From positions 11,393,501-11,457,500 of the forward strand of contig NC_086259.1 of NCBI RefSeq assembly GCF_021018805.1: a stretch of DNA of 64,000 bases, read 5' to 3'. The position numbers and the translations under genes were made by a program. This DNA is from Prinia subflava. Its lineage: Eukaryota; Chordata; Aves; Passeriformes; Cisticolidae. Below are positions 1-13,098 of the stretch, in pieces. The notes beneath the pieces were generated by a model, which saw only the letters and a list, made by a program, of their open reading frames with translations, was not told the origin of the DNA and did no database searches. The first letter of the stretch is position 1; every line of letters starts with the position of its first letter.

Positions 1-2224
1 AAGACACTTAAAAATACATAGCCCACTCTTGCAAACAACCAGTTATAAAACTAACTTCTACTGCATACCTAGCACAGTGCTAAAATTATAAAGTGTATTT
101 TCCACAGTCCTAGAGGTTTAGAACACTGACACACAACAGCACCTTATGTATCCTGGTAAGGGAAAATAACCTCTTTTCCAAGTCCCACATTAAAGATAAT
201 ACAAAATCAACTGGGAAAAATTTAGCAATAAACCCTGAAGTTTCGAAAATAGCTTTTCCACATGTTTATTCATAGCTGATGAAGAATGTTCTTTCAGTAT
301 ATATTTTAATATTGTATTTTATTTTACAGTGTGCAACAATGGTAAGCCAAACATATTGCTTGAAAAATGCTTAAGGTCTAAACATGACAAAATATACAGG
401 TGAAAGTTTGCTAGTTTTAGCCAAGTAATTTAACAGTACTGACAACATTCTACTCTGAAATCATATGAACTACAGATGATAGATAAACAAGTCTATTTTT
501 TCACAGCTTGCAAAACTATCACACATGTGGAACATTGCACTCATCATACTAGTTAAAATGAAACCCAGCCTCAATTAATGCTGAGTAAGATTCCTTCCTT
601 GCTACCATGACACTCACACAATAAGAGCTGTAATTCAAACTAAGCAGGGCTGTATTTCAGTTAAAAAAATTAATAAATTAAAAACCCCCACAATATAGTG
701 CAGATTTATTTTGGTACCAAGCAAATTGAGATTCTCGGTCAGCATTAAAACACTATTTTTTCCAAATAAATATGAAATAGAATATACAATCACTGTCAAA
801 TAAAAGTGCTCAGGTCAAGCATTTGTGTGTAGGTGTACAAGTACATACATAAAACACACACAGACAAAATACAAAGAACACGAGCAAGGTATTGCAATAA
901 CAGCTCTCTTCTTAAAGACAGATTTATATAATGGTATAAAACTTGGAAGTTATCTTTACTACTATTAAAAGCTCCCCAGTATCTCTAGATGTCTGCCTTC
1001 AATAAATCTTGGAAACATTCTGCTCACATACTGAGTTTTAAGGAATGTGCAGCATATGTCAGCTTCAATAAAAGCAGTACAGTTCTTTAATTACTCCATT
1101 CACCCAGCAGCTGCTTTAACACAGTATTTTTCTGAACATGTAAAAATGTAAAATACCCAGAAACCCAGTCATCTATGTGCAATGACCACTCAGCATCTAA
1201 CAATAATGGATATACTGAAGGACAAAAACCTGAGTCGTGCCAAGCCTATAATTCTCAGTGACTGACTGGAAAGCACTTAGAGTCAGCATTAAGCTTTTAA
1301 AACTCTAACAATAACCAATTGTAAACAAAGAAATAAAGATTTCACAGTTATTTTTAAAATCTTAAACACTAACACATAACTTTAAATAACTTTCTGATTT
1401 GTACAGCATGCTTCCCAAGGAAAACATGGACTTCTGCATGAAAACAGGCTTGTATATACAAGCTGAAAAATAACAACACCTATTTAAACACATGAGCTAA
1501 TTATACCTGGCATTTTGGACTGTGGTGGTAATTAATGTATTGATTGCCACAGAGCAGAACACACCCCTGTTGGCCAAAACTAAAGATGCACAAGATTCAG
1601 AAATCCACACAGAGACAACCTCTCCCCTTCTCCAAACACCTCTGCCCACAAGTCTTTGCACAGTACAGGACAGCAAACACCATGTCCCCAGGCTGCAGGG
1701 CACTTGGAAGAACACCGTTTGCACACAGTTGGTGACAGCAGGGCAACAAAAAGCCCAAAAAGAAAAAAGGCAGATAACTGGATACAATCAACTTGCAATC
1801 ATTTTCTTGTAACGTGTTAGTGAATGGGTGGCATTTAGTAGAGAATAAACCTAATTTATCCACAGCAGGATGTTGTCATTTATTTTCAACCTAATAATTA
1901 TTTCCAGCAGAAAAGCAACATTACACTTTGTAGAAGTAGACACATTGTAGAAGACATTTGCTCTGAAAAAAGATGTTCATGTTTGATTAATGTGGGTGAG
2001 GGAAGGATGGATGAACCAGAGAAACCCACCTAAGCCAACGAAATACCCTCCAGGAGCAGGTGGTGAAATAAAGAGGATCTTGGAAAAAGGCATGGCACTA
2101 GGCAACAGGAATATTCCCAACACCCCTTCCAATCCCTTTTTGAAGATAATTAACTTTGAGTAACTTTTCAGTGGAAGCTGCTACTCTATGAAGATATTTG
2201 CTACACAGAGTTCTCACTCCCTTC
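1..2224. other. AT-rich non-coding DNA, no gene seen
   Basis: This stretch is AT-rich unique sequence. Its only open frames are short (under 100 codons), overlap on both strands at 1497-1863, and have no recognisable domain. No splice-flanked coding exon, tRNA or clear repeat was found. By gene order it belongs to the non-coding DNA between IRX3 and IRX5, if the order matches other amniotes. Confidence 0.6.
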
Positions 2225-2420
2225 CAAGCCAGAAGGATTTCAGAAATGACCCAGTCTGACCCCAGGTGTCACAAAAGCCACAGAAGCCTGTGAGGAATTC
2301 CTCTACCACACCCAGTCATTTGTTCAAGCATATACCTCTATAAAAATATTTCATCCTTATTCAAAAGAGAGAAAATCCAACACTCCCTTTCTAATCATTT
2401 CTAATGATTCATTGGTCTTA
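2225..2420 (-). repeat. Degenerate fragment of an ancient CR1-type LINE 3' end
   Basis: The stretch reading 'acccagtctgacccc', then 'ggaattcctc', then 'ctttctaatcatttc' follows the antisense order of old amniote CR1 3' ends: the 'TCTAGTCTGACC' start, the 'AATTCCT' block, then the segment before the reverse-transcriptase tail. Similarity is partial and judged by memory of the consensus. It is far older than the copy at 34.5 kb. No coding capacity remains. Confidence 0.35.
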
Positions 2421-5400
2421 TTAAAAGTTTGCTCCTTAGTTTGTCATAAACTGATTTTTATCTCTGTGTATTGTCAACACATATTGCTTTAAAAATGTTG
2501 TGCTATGTCTGGAGTACGCAAACAGTCATATAAAATCAAGTGTTCCATTACAGATGTAAAGATTATTGTCAGGAATGCACCTTTTATTCAATCAAGTTAG
2601 AACTGAAATTAAAGGAGTTAGAAAGTAACCATATAGCAGCAGTTAAGAAGGTAAACTATATTTTGTCCAACATATTTGTGGAGAAAATATATAGAAATCA
2701 TGTGTTTATAATAATAAACACACCATTATGATTCAGATTCCTGATGGATTCAGACCAAATGCAGCAATCACCAAAGAGTCAGGAAGTCTACTTGAAACCA
2801 GCCTATTATTTGGAATATTTATAAGAAGAAAATCTGCCTTCCCTGAAGTTTTATTTGTTGCCTTTTTAGCCCTACACAAACAGTATGGCAGTTTAACTAC
2901 AGTATTTGATTGTTTTAAGTGCTTGGATGTAAAACTTTACTCATCAGCTTTACATCCATGACAGTGCTGTATGTAAGATGTTATTTTGCAGTACTGGTTT
3001 AACTGTGTATTATCACTTAGGCAGGTAAATAGATTCCTAGGCAATCACAAGCATTTCATTAAACATTTCAGTCTTGGTACTACAATAGTGTATTTTAAGG
3101 AGTTATAAAAGGAGTAATATGAGTTTTGGGCTGTCTCAGAGAGCTGTGGAGGCTCATTTGCACTTAGTCCATGGGCAGGGGAGACATGGGACAGTCGTCT
3201 GGGGGAGGCACATCTCTCCTGAACCCAGCACTGAGAGCTCAGTCACGGCTCAACCCTGGGCAGCTGGAACAGGGCACAGCTCTCACACCTGGAGCCACCC
3301 CTGCCCCTTCCTTACACACCTGGCACGTTATTTTCCTTCCTTCCATATGTACAGTATGGCCTCTGCATATTCCTCATCCTTTACCTTAAGGACAAATAAA
3401 AGATAATGGGTAACACCCAAACCCAGCTGGAGGCTCAGTCCTTTCCGTGACTGTGCTCTTTTCACCTGGCAGTGCCCCGAGAGGAGATGCAAGCAGTGTT
3501 GCTGCTCTCAGGTTTCTGACAGATCAGAAAGCCTCTTGCTCTTTGTATGCCCAAGCCAGCTCTAGGAAGGCACTTACACTCCACAGCCTTTGCACAAGAA
3601 GGTCAGTGTTGAAGGAGCTGTTCAATGCACTGCTTTTACTCATTATGTCTCTGAGTTCTAAAGATTATCCACACCATTCTAATTTTGGCATGGGGAATAC
3701 CAAGAGCTTGGATGCCTCACCAGACTCCAGCATCTACTGCAGAGAAACAACAGCAGCCACTCCTGCTGAAGATGTTCACCCTTCTTCACTCAAGGCAGCT
3801 CATGTGTCAAAAGCAGTTCTCCTGAGGCATGTGTCAGCTGAGGCAGCCTCTTTGATGAGTAAAGTAAAAAGTGTGTTCTCTAGATCATGGAAACACTTGT
3901 ACCGTTCCCACACCTTGACCAGATACAGCTTCCTGAAATAGGTGTCTGCCATGTACACATGCTCACACCAGTCCTCTCCCCTCATACTGGCACACACAAG
4001 GAGTGAGTCAAAGAGCACAGGTTTACTTTGCATTATCCAGGATGTCCCTTGAATGTGAATATTATGCATGACAGATCTGCACAGCTTTCTAATACATTCA
4101 ATTTTTACCACATCCGAGAGATGTAACTGCACCTGCTGAAAAGGCAACACACCAGGGCCAGCCCTCAGCAACACTCTTGTCAACACACCACCCTTCCCAG
4201 ACATGACGTCTGCACAGCTGCTCTGTGCATGCCCTGTCCTTTCATCAGAGTGACCCAGGGCGCTGGATAACGAATATTTGATAACATGATTAACTTTGGC
4301 TGAAGTCAGTCTGGGTGTGCTCAGGGAAACAGTTCAGTTTGCTTCCCTGGCAGTGAGAGAACGAGCGAGCAAGCGTGCATGAAGCCTCCTCCTTTAACCA
4401 GCACAGCTGCTGACAAAGGAGCTGTATCTCTCGCCTTCTCTGAAGTTAATCCCAGCAGTTTAAAGCAGACTTGTGAAAAAAACATGAATCTGAAGTTACT
4501 CTGAAATGCTACTCCAAGGACACATTAGTTCCACTAGAGTCAAAGTATACGCCAGACGCAATAGGTCGAGTTCTAGTCGAAGAGATTGCACAGAAAGTAA
4601 GAGCTAATAATTCTTAATTTGGCATAACATGACATTCCCAACAGCTTCCCTCTCTCTTTCCAGTAATTGTATCTTGGCAGTGTATATATTAAAAAATCAT
4701 TGCACAAAAGACATGTGCTGTTGGGGAAAAAAACCCAAAACCCAAACCATCTTTGTTTGTGTTGTGTCACTCCAAAAACTGAAGACACTGAAAGGCAAAA
4801 TATGTTGATCATAACACAAAGGGGACAAAACCTCATTCATTTCTTACTTGTTTAAGGATTACTAAAAAGAAACATTTTTGCAGGAGGCTAGGGCAACAGT
4901 AATTTATACAATAATAAATTTAGCATCATAACAATAACTATTGCATTGAATAAAAGAACTCTGGCAAGAAACTTTTCACATGGCATTCAACAGACATTCA
5001 AATAAATGAATGAAGTATGCAAGTTAAATTACTTCAAAAACAGACTTTCCAGTAGTTTACCATAATGACAACATTCTATAGAAAGGTATAATAGCCCTTT
5101 GTAGCCTAAAAGTTGTCAGTTTTATTTTACAAAGATGACTTCCAAAAGCATTTTGTCATGACAATCGAGTTTTGAGGAAAAAACAACCTGTCATTTGATA
5201 AACAGATGAAATTAACTGTCATTAAAGCCACTTAAGCACTCCTCCTTCCTGTTATCCTTCTCATCTTGGCAGTAACTGATAAGAAGATTTCAGGGAGGCT
5301 CAGTCATTGATGGCAGGATCTAGAAAAGAAACAATTTTGCATACAGTTATTCTCATTCACAGCTTCTGGTTATTGTATTTCACTAACCTGCACTTAATTG

Positions 5401-8400
5401 GCTTCCTTCTGCCCCTGGCATGAGCACAGTGGACCATGTACCTCATACAAATCACTGCTCACTGTTACACCTTCACCATGAAAATATCGAGGTGGTTGCA
5501 GTCTTATGGTGCTAATATTACACACAAAGGAAACAGTAACAAAGTCCTGGTGACAGAGTTCTGTTATCCACCAACTGTGAATTGCTAACACCAGGCAGTG
5601 CTGTAGCCAGTAGGGACCCCACATTATTCATTATCATGCAGCTCATTACTTATGGGACATGGTTGAACTTGAGCCTGTAACTTCTGGAAAATGTACCACT
5701 CGTCCACAGGAACACACCAATGAAATAAATGAAGGACCAGATGCACTGGTCACAGCAGAATTAATGAAGAGGCAAACTACAACTGCGTATTTCCTCCCTC
5801 TGTTCCCCCTCAAAAAACATTACCCAAGACATTGTCTGAGTAAGCAAGCAGCTTCAAGAGGAAAGGAGAACATGGACTGGGCAAAGAAGCAGCTCTGAGC
5901 CTTGCATATCCAGACTAAGGCCCCTGCAACCCCAGGAGGCTGTGTGCATGACAACCCCACTTCCAACATACAGAGTAATTAATTGGATTCCCACAATAAA
6001 GCTACCATGGCACACCTCCACCTTGGCAGATTTCTAGCTGGCTTTAATCCTTTCCACCTTCCACATGCCAGGCTCCTCACACCAACTGGCCCTCAGCGAC
6101 AGCTGAGTCCTCAATGCCATACAATACCTTGATGCAAATGGGGTTTGCCCTTTTTTCCACCTTTTGCTAGGCTACACTGCCTTTTAGTCACTGTGCTGAC
6201 ATAACAACTGCACCTCCTCTGCTGCAGTGCAGCTGCACCTCCACAACGTGACAACGGGAAGTGAGGGCCTTCCTCCCTGCAGGAACAGAGCTGCCTTTCA
6301 CTTTGCAACTTGCACCATTTTCATGTGAGGACAGAGCATATGGTCCTTCGAAGGGACATCAAAATAAATATGACAGGTCAGTGCAATCATCATACTGAAT
6401 GAATTCAAATGATGCCATATCTAAAATGAAATGTGTGCACATAATAAAGATTCAAATGACAAAAAAATTCCCCTACCCTTTATCCATCTCTGAATTATTT
6501 ATGAATTCTGCAACTCCAGCTGTTGCCACCAGCCCAAGGACACTACTTCATTTTGGGAATGACACTTCATATTAAAAGATAAGTTAACAAAAGAAAACAA
6601 AAAGAAGAAAGAAAGGACACTGCGGGCCTTTAAAAACCACAGAAAAGCACAATGCATCTTTTCCTAGTTCTCACAAAGGAAAATAATCAACAATCAATTC
6701 TGTTCATGTTTCTCAACTTGTTTCCATAATTCCAGACACAGATTTCAACACTCATGCATTAAGTCAGCCATGCCTTTTTAACCATTGCAGTTAAGCAAGG
6801 CTCTCCCAGCATCTTGGATCCCTCACATATTTTTATAGGGTTATCTCAGTCTCACAGTTCACCATAAACCATATGCCAACACACCAAAGACTGCGATGCT
6901 ATCGGCACTGCTGACAGCTTTTAGTACATCAAATGGTCATTCCAAAAGAATAGAACATTCGCATATAAAGAATTGCTTATAATTTGTCCACAAATTTAAA
7001 CAAAAAAGCAATAATTTGGGAAAGCAATAATTTGTCCACAGATTTAAACAAAAAGAAAAAACACCTTCAAAGTGTAGGCTAGGGCAAAAAGATTTTGTTT
7101 CAAGTCATCATGATATTTTGATGAGCAAATTCTACATACCCTGCCCACTTGCAGACTGCTCTGATTGGGTTCCATCACATATTAGTTCTTAGATTTCAAG
7201 TAAGTAATTTGGCAATGTGAAGGAGGTGGCATGGAGAAGGCTCAGTCAGTAAGCACAATTTCCACCACCTACATCAACATGCTCTCCTCTCTCACTTTAA
7301 AATAAACTTGGTTTAGTTGGCTGGTCTGTAGAGGAGATAGATAGAGGCTGAGTAAATAGGAAAAAAATATTTAAAATCCACTATTGGTTTTGGTTGCTAC
7401 TTTACTCATAATGGACTCAAGATCTGAATTGTTACACAAAAACACCCACTACAAGAACATACTGACTCATACTGCATTCACTGTGAAATTAACTGAAATG
7501 GGTCAAAATTTGCAAGTTTTCTGAGTGCTGAGGGACATACAGCCCCTAAATATTAGCCCTTCATGACTGACCAATAGCCTCACCTCTGCCACAAATGATA
7601 TTATTCTGTTCTCCACCCATGATCTTCATTTCACAGTGTTTTCTACATTTACCTAACTGAACAGCAATTATGCTTATGTTCTGCTCCTGAGAGATTCCCA
7701 CATGCCACAAGAACTTTTAACCAATTAATTATTTAGGATTTTTTTATTTTCTCCTCCATAGTCCACCTGAAAGTGGACTAACAATTGTCACAGTTCTAAC
7801 ACAGAAAGATGTATGAATAAACTGCAGAGCTTCCAAGGCACCATCATCAGACATCTCCAGTATCACCCACAAATTAAAATAAAAAGCCAAGAATGTACTA
7901 TTTGCCTTTAGTGCCAAGCACACGGTTCAGGCCTGAGCTGGAATGCCAGATATTCAATAAACAAACTCATCTTTGGGAAAGGCAGCAAAGCCAGAGCTGT
8001 TGCCTGTCTCACAAGTGAAAAATGCCTTGCAAGCAGAGCCCGCTTTGGTTTCACTGCCAGCAGTACCTCCAGCAGTATCTGCTGTTTCTCAGTTTGGTAC
8101 CGTGAGCTCATGCAGTGTTATTCAGGAAAAGAAGATGTTGTTAAAACAAACATTTATTTGCCCTTCAGTCTACACCAGAGCTGGCACCCAGCCCTGAACA
8201 GTCTCCCTCTTCCTTGCTACTGTGGGAAAGCTACCGAACAAGAATCCTCCCCTTCCATCTCCTGCTGTTGGCCAAAGAAACAAAAAGGTACAGAAACAAA
8301 GAGCAGGCAGAGAACCTGAGGTGTGTAAAATGCCACTGAGCAGGAAGTTAAGGTTCAACACTGTAACATTTGTACATCTCTTGTAACATTTACGAGAGCT

Positions 8401-9735
8401 CCAAACTCTCCTGTTGTCACAGTATATATTTCAGTTTATTACTCTCTCACCATTATTAACTCTCCAATATTTTGGAAATCCCAGGTGCTATGCACAAACC
8501 CTCTCAAAACTACATTTACAGCTGTAACCCACTCAAAAGTACATCATACTATTTTTCTGAAAACTAACAAATTAAAAACAGGATCATATCTCACATTCCA
8601 GGGTTGCCATTTAACTCTCGATGCCACGTGTTCTCAAGTGCCTCCTGAAATAGTTTCTAGTGCTAAAGGAATGACATTTGGAAAAAATCACCTGTGTGCT
8701 GATAGGAAAACATCCTTCTGAAGATTTCCACAAGCTAGTTGGATGCAATTGAAGTTAGTCCTCAGAAAATAAGGAAAGTTGTCTTCATGCCCAAACATGC
8801 TCACTAAATGCTTCTGGCTATGACATTATTTCATAATTGACACATTACACACAAACACCCCAAGAAAATGTCTTTTTGTCTATGTCTGGGTGACACTGCT
8901 ATTTACACCCAGTGCCTCTGCAGAGCCTTCCCAATGTTGCATGATGCTCCTGAATACAAATGACCAATTGATCCTTTCACATGATAGGGTGGGTGTTTTT
9001 TTAGCATTCAGTACTTCTAATGTTAAAAAAAAAAAATTGTGCCTCAATATGGTCTTTAATCTAATCCTTACCCTGAACAATTGAAGTACATTCGTATTAA
9101 TCTATTAGATGCTTTTCCACACCACACCTATGGCACTGCATAAATTGCTGTAATTTAAATGAATTACTGCTTGAGAATTCTCATTTGGTAAGAAACATGC
9201 AGTGTTATATGCCACAGAAAGAAAAATGTGCATTATGGTAACTAAGTTTTATACCACAGTATATCTAGGTGCTCATAAACCAGCCCTTCTAAACTGTTGA
9301 AGGACAAGAATATTAGACTGATCACACAGAACACACATCAGTGTGTCAAAAAGTCAATAATATGAAATCAAATCTACAGTTTATTTAGATATATTTCCAT
9401 GCCAATATTCAGAAGCTACATTAAAAATGCCATTATGCTAGCTGAAGAATATTACTGCACAAGACATTTACACCAATAGTAATTCTACCTCTGCCCTGGA
9501 TAACTTGCATTTTCCTCTTTAAGCGTTTGATCTACTGAAACATATTGAAGATAAAAGAACTTGGAGAAAAAAATAAACAGCAAAAACCCCTGAAGTTCTT
9601 TTGTTATGTTACTCCACATATTACCAATGTTTAAGGATGACTTGTTTAAGAGTGCACATTTCAACTACCTAACAGTAAAGAATGAAAAGCTTCTTGCTAC
9701 AAGCTAAAAAGAAAGTCTTTACCATGCTCCTTGAA
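2421..9735. other. Non-coding DNA, no gene seen
   Basis: About 7 kb of AT-rich sequence with no recognisable gene. The longest open frame is 134 codons on the minus strand (3800-4204), with a 164-codon frame overlapping it on the plus strand (3447-3941). Neither shows a domain. A minus-strand acceptor-like site lies at 5320-5340 and is discussed as a possible extra exon. The rest shows short homopolymers and scattered AT-rich motifs only. Confidence 0.55.
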
Positions 9736-10165
9736 GAGCTCATTTTCACATTACTCAGGCTTCATTATGCTGAATCAATATTCGTTTAGTCACTGGGTTA
9801 TTGACATATTTTAAAATAAAAGTATACCCTTCAGCTACTGCACTCATTACGGGTAATTTGTCTTGTCAGGGAGCAGGGAATATTATCCCAGTCTTTCAGG
9901 GGCTGACAGCCCATGGAAATACCTCCCCTTGGTTACAACTGTAAATAATTTTAAGGTAAAATATTGAAAAATCAATGACTGTTTCCTGCAATCTGTCACA
10001 AACAAATCAATCATAATCTGCACAGCCAGAGAGTATGATTTGAAGGAGATGAGAGCAGATGTAATTCTTGGCTGGAATCTCTCATTTCAAAATCACTTCA
10101 CATAATGGTGTCATCATTTAAACACTTAGCAGTCACTGCAACTGCCACTCATAACATCTAGTTGG
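9736..10165. promoter_or_regulatory. Candidate conserved non-coding element
   Basis: This block is unique, moderately AT-rich sequence without repeats or long homopolymers. It is dense in homeodomain/SOX-like words such as 'ttattgaca', 'aaatcaatga', 'aaatcaatcataatc' and 'ctgtaaataatttt'. That texture is typical of developmental enhancers in Iroquois gene deserts. The call is by texture alone; no alignment was possible. Confidence 0.3.
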
Positions 10166-10899
10166 ACAAAACCACAAGGAAGAGGAGGAGAAATGCCACT
10201 GCTGTTATGTAAACAAACATTTTATTTCAATGGTTGCAACATTAGCAAATTTCACAGATATAACAATGAGGCTTGCCTCTCCACAAATGTCCAAGGTGCT
10301 TTTCCTTCTCAGGGGAAGACTGCCTTTAAATCAGCCTCTCAAAATGCAAAGCATTTTAAATCTTAAAGCCAAACTATGCCTCGTAAAAGGTAAGAAATAA
10401 TAGCTGGTACTAATATTACTTCTAAAAATATTTTTATTCATTTCAAATTGCTCATAAAGAATTATGCATCAAATTCTTAAGAGATTAAGAAAGGAGAATT
10501 ATCTGAGGTACCTTTGTCTTTTTAAGAGCAATAAGGATTTCAATGCTTCTTTGTCCTCTACATATTACATTTCACATCTAATTTTCATTAAGTACACACT
10601 GACTCAACTTTAGGGTAGGAACCACTGCAAAGTACATGGGAAAGAAAGTCATAACCTACATAAATTAATTGCTAATATATTTTCAACTTGGATTCAAAGA
10701 TTAAATGTTGTATATGGAATTACATCTGTACAAAGGATCAACTGATACATAAAGAATTAACTACTGCACTCAGAATGCTATAAACTGACCTTTGTAAATG
10801 TGAATAATTTGTGTAAAAGTAATCTATTTTTACAGAGTAACACTAATGCTTAGACCAAAATTATTTCCTCATTTGTCCCCCAACCTCACTACATTTTCA
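10166..10899. other. Non-coding DNA, nothing distinct
   Basis: AT-rich sequence between two candidate conserved blocks. No open frame of note, no repeat and no splice-flanked exon was recognised. Confidence 0.5.
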
Positions 10900-11155
10900 C
10901 CCCAACACTGCAGTGTTTAAAAGAATTCTGTGCTGATAGAACAGGATAAAACCGTTGTGCAACTGCAACCATAGGCCTAAGCCTGCATTTTTTGCACAAA
11001 CAAAATTTACAAATGCTCATGGAGTGTTTCCCTCTGGAGTCTATAATTTGAGCTCTTAATCTTTAATGTGCAGAGCCCGTTATCACATACTCATTTTAAT
11101 CACATTAGCCTTAGCAACTCCTAATTCTGAATATTTATCTTACAACTGTGAGACT
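10900..11155. promoter_or_regulatory. Candidate conserved non-coding element
   Basis: Repeat-free sequence with several compact motifs: 'gataaaacc', 'ttgtgcaactgc', 'tgagctcttaatctttaatg' and 'cattagccttagcaac'. It resembles enhancer-like non-coding DNA. The evidence is textural only, and the ends are approximate. Confidence 0.25.
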
Positions 11156-12474
11156 AAGAAAAAAATGCAAGCAAAAAGATGAAATTATTTTCTCTTTTCT
11201 TGAAAAAAATCCCTTAACACTGTTTTTAAAAATGAAAGACTAGGGCATATTGTACACCTAAGTAAACCTCTCCAAGGTTTGCCTTCCTTTAAAGCCTTCC
11301 TTTAAGTCTCTTTATCTTCTACATGGAAAACATACATCTCTAACTCTTTATTGATATACATCAAAACCACTATTGTTCGTAACAGCTGGACAGATTCCCT
11401 TTCTTAGCAAAATAAATTATTAAAAAAAAAAGAAACTGAAGTCTTAGACCAGAAGAAGCAGTTAGTGCCTTAGAGGCTAACTAAGTGTAAATACCAGCCA
11501 TGAAGAGAATCAGCTTATTGTGGGGAACGGGCACTCCACAGTGAAAGGAAACGGGAGGAGGCAGCGGGTGAGGAATTGCTAAAAACCAGAGTAGCTCCTA
11601 GAAATGAGTTCAGTTCCCCACTTTTTCCCTGGATGAGAGCTATAATGAAGCTGTCCAATAGACAGCCTCAGGCTCCCCAGCCCTTTTAAATCTCCTCCCT
11701 GGCCCAGCACACTGGCAGAGGGAAGCCCTGCTCCCCACACTGAGCCATTGTGCGAGGGAGAAGCGCGGCGCGTTCGGAACGCGTCGGCAGCTTCCCCCAG
11801 TGCCATTCCCCTGAGCCAGCTCCTCATTTCTGTGACAATCACCTCATTAGGTGGGTCAAGAATTGCAGAAGATAGAAGAGATTCATTCTTCCTTACATGC
11901 CAGTTCTCCTGTTTGTAAAAATGAAGGCAATGGCTCTTCCACTCCATTGTAAAGCACTTAATAAATGTTAATAATAATTAAGTCAGTCACATTTCCCAGA
12001 CAACACTGTCAGGTTTTTTTTTTTTGCAGTTTTTCAGAACTATTTGGCTCAGGAGGGAGCTCCCACAAGCTCCAGACAGAAAAGGACTCATGAATTCCAT
12101 CCTTCAGTGCAAGAGGTCACAGAGGGCTGTGCCACAGCAGACATTTCACAAGCCCTGAGGAGCAAGAGCAGCACACGCTGCTGCACCACAGATGTTAATG
12201 GGTCAGCACTGAGAGTGCAATTTCCTGCTGGACAAAGCATTAAGATGATCTAACAGCTAGTGGGACTGTGAAGTCTTTCTGGTTAAAAAGTTGAACTAGA
12301 TTCAATATCTTGAATGAAAAGGTATTTTTCTTTATTCCATCTTTATCAAGAAACAGAAGAACTACCGGTTATAGAAAGACCTAAAAAAAGGAAGACAGTG
12401 GCTTAGAAAAGGCTACTTCCATTTCCTCTAGTACCCACCTTCTCCATTTACTCCTCTCATTCAATGTTCATTTA
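11156..12474. other. Non-coding DNA with one isolated CpG cluster
   Basis: Mostly AT-rich sequence with no gene. A CpG-rich patch lies near 11756-11796 ('gcgcggcgcgttcgg' and 'aacgcgtcgg'), which stands out from its surroundings. A 122-codon minus-strand frame (11579-11947) covers the patch but has no domain and is probably accidental. The region is downstream of the 3' end of the proposed minus-strand transcript. Confidence 0.5.
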
Positions 12475-12712
12475 AGTCACTGGCACACGTTCATTTATTT
12501 AATGCAGCTCCACATGACCACCAAACAATATAGCAATGCCATTTACATCATGCAGCATTACTGATGTGACACTATTAGCAATACTCTACCTAATGAAGTT
12601 TATAAAGTCTTCATGTTTGGGAATTACAGTACGATGAAGAATCCTGCTTTGAAATAGCTCCTGCCTTCCAATTCTGTCCTTCCCTTCTTCAGCATTGCTG
12701 AGACTATCTCAT
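12475..12712 (-). ncRNA. Terminal exon (5) of the divergent minus-strand transcript
   Basis: On the minus strand a long pyrimidine tract ending 'tttttgtcctctccag' gives a near-ideal acceptor, with the exon starting at 12712. No good donor follows. A poly(A) signal AATAAA lies at 12499-12494, so cleavage near 12475 would give an exon of about 240 bases. The 74-codon frame from exon 3 stops just inside this exon, at 12706-12704. A second frame here is open to 12624 but is not linked to a clean upstream frame. Confidence 0.55.
12494..12499 (-). terminator. Poly(A) signal AATAAA of the minus-strand transcript
   Basis: The plus strand reads TTTATT, which is AATAAA on the minus strand, about 215 bases after the terminal-exon acceptor. 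Sequence about 20 bases further on ('gtgccagtgactt') is a plausible cleavage zone. Confidence 0.5.
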
Positions 12713-12933
12713 CTGGAGAGGACAAAAATAGAAAGAAAAGAAGAACGTACTTATTACAGTTCTTGTCACCTGCACTGGGAGATTTTCTCAACAGAAATGG
12801 GAATAAAGACAATGTATCTGGAAACATTAATCCTACATTTTGTAAGTGACTGAACCCAGCACCACAAAAAAAAGTGCCCCTGTTGTAATACTTTGCTTAA
12901 TGAATCATATCATACTCATAGCAGATTACTTAC

Positions 12934-13098
12934 CATTAACTCTGAACAGGACTTAATATGGTTAAGAAGACTGCAAGTCCAGCTGCATTCTGGCTTTGTA
13001 CTAGGTCTCTTCCCATATTCAGGCAGGTACAGAATATGATGGACTGCTGGGTTCATTTTTCCCACTGTGGATCCCACTGCTTCTCCCTTGGGTGCAAT
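12934..13098 (-). ncRNA. Exon 4 of the divergent minus-strand transcript
   Basis: The acceptor reads 'ttgttttgtctttatag' on the minus strand, and the donor is ATG|GTAAGTAA. The exon is 165 bases, a multiple of three. One frame is open over all 55 codons and continues the frame that begins at two ATGs in exon 3. The frame that follows exon 2's ATG meets TGA at 13021-13019. No protein family is recognised in either frame. Confidence 0.6.
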
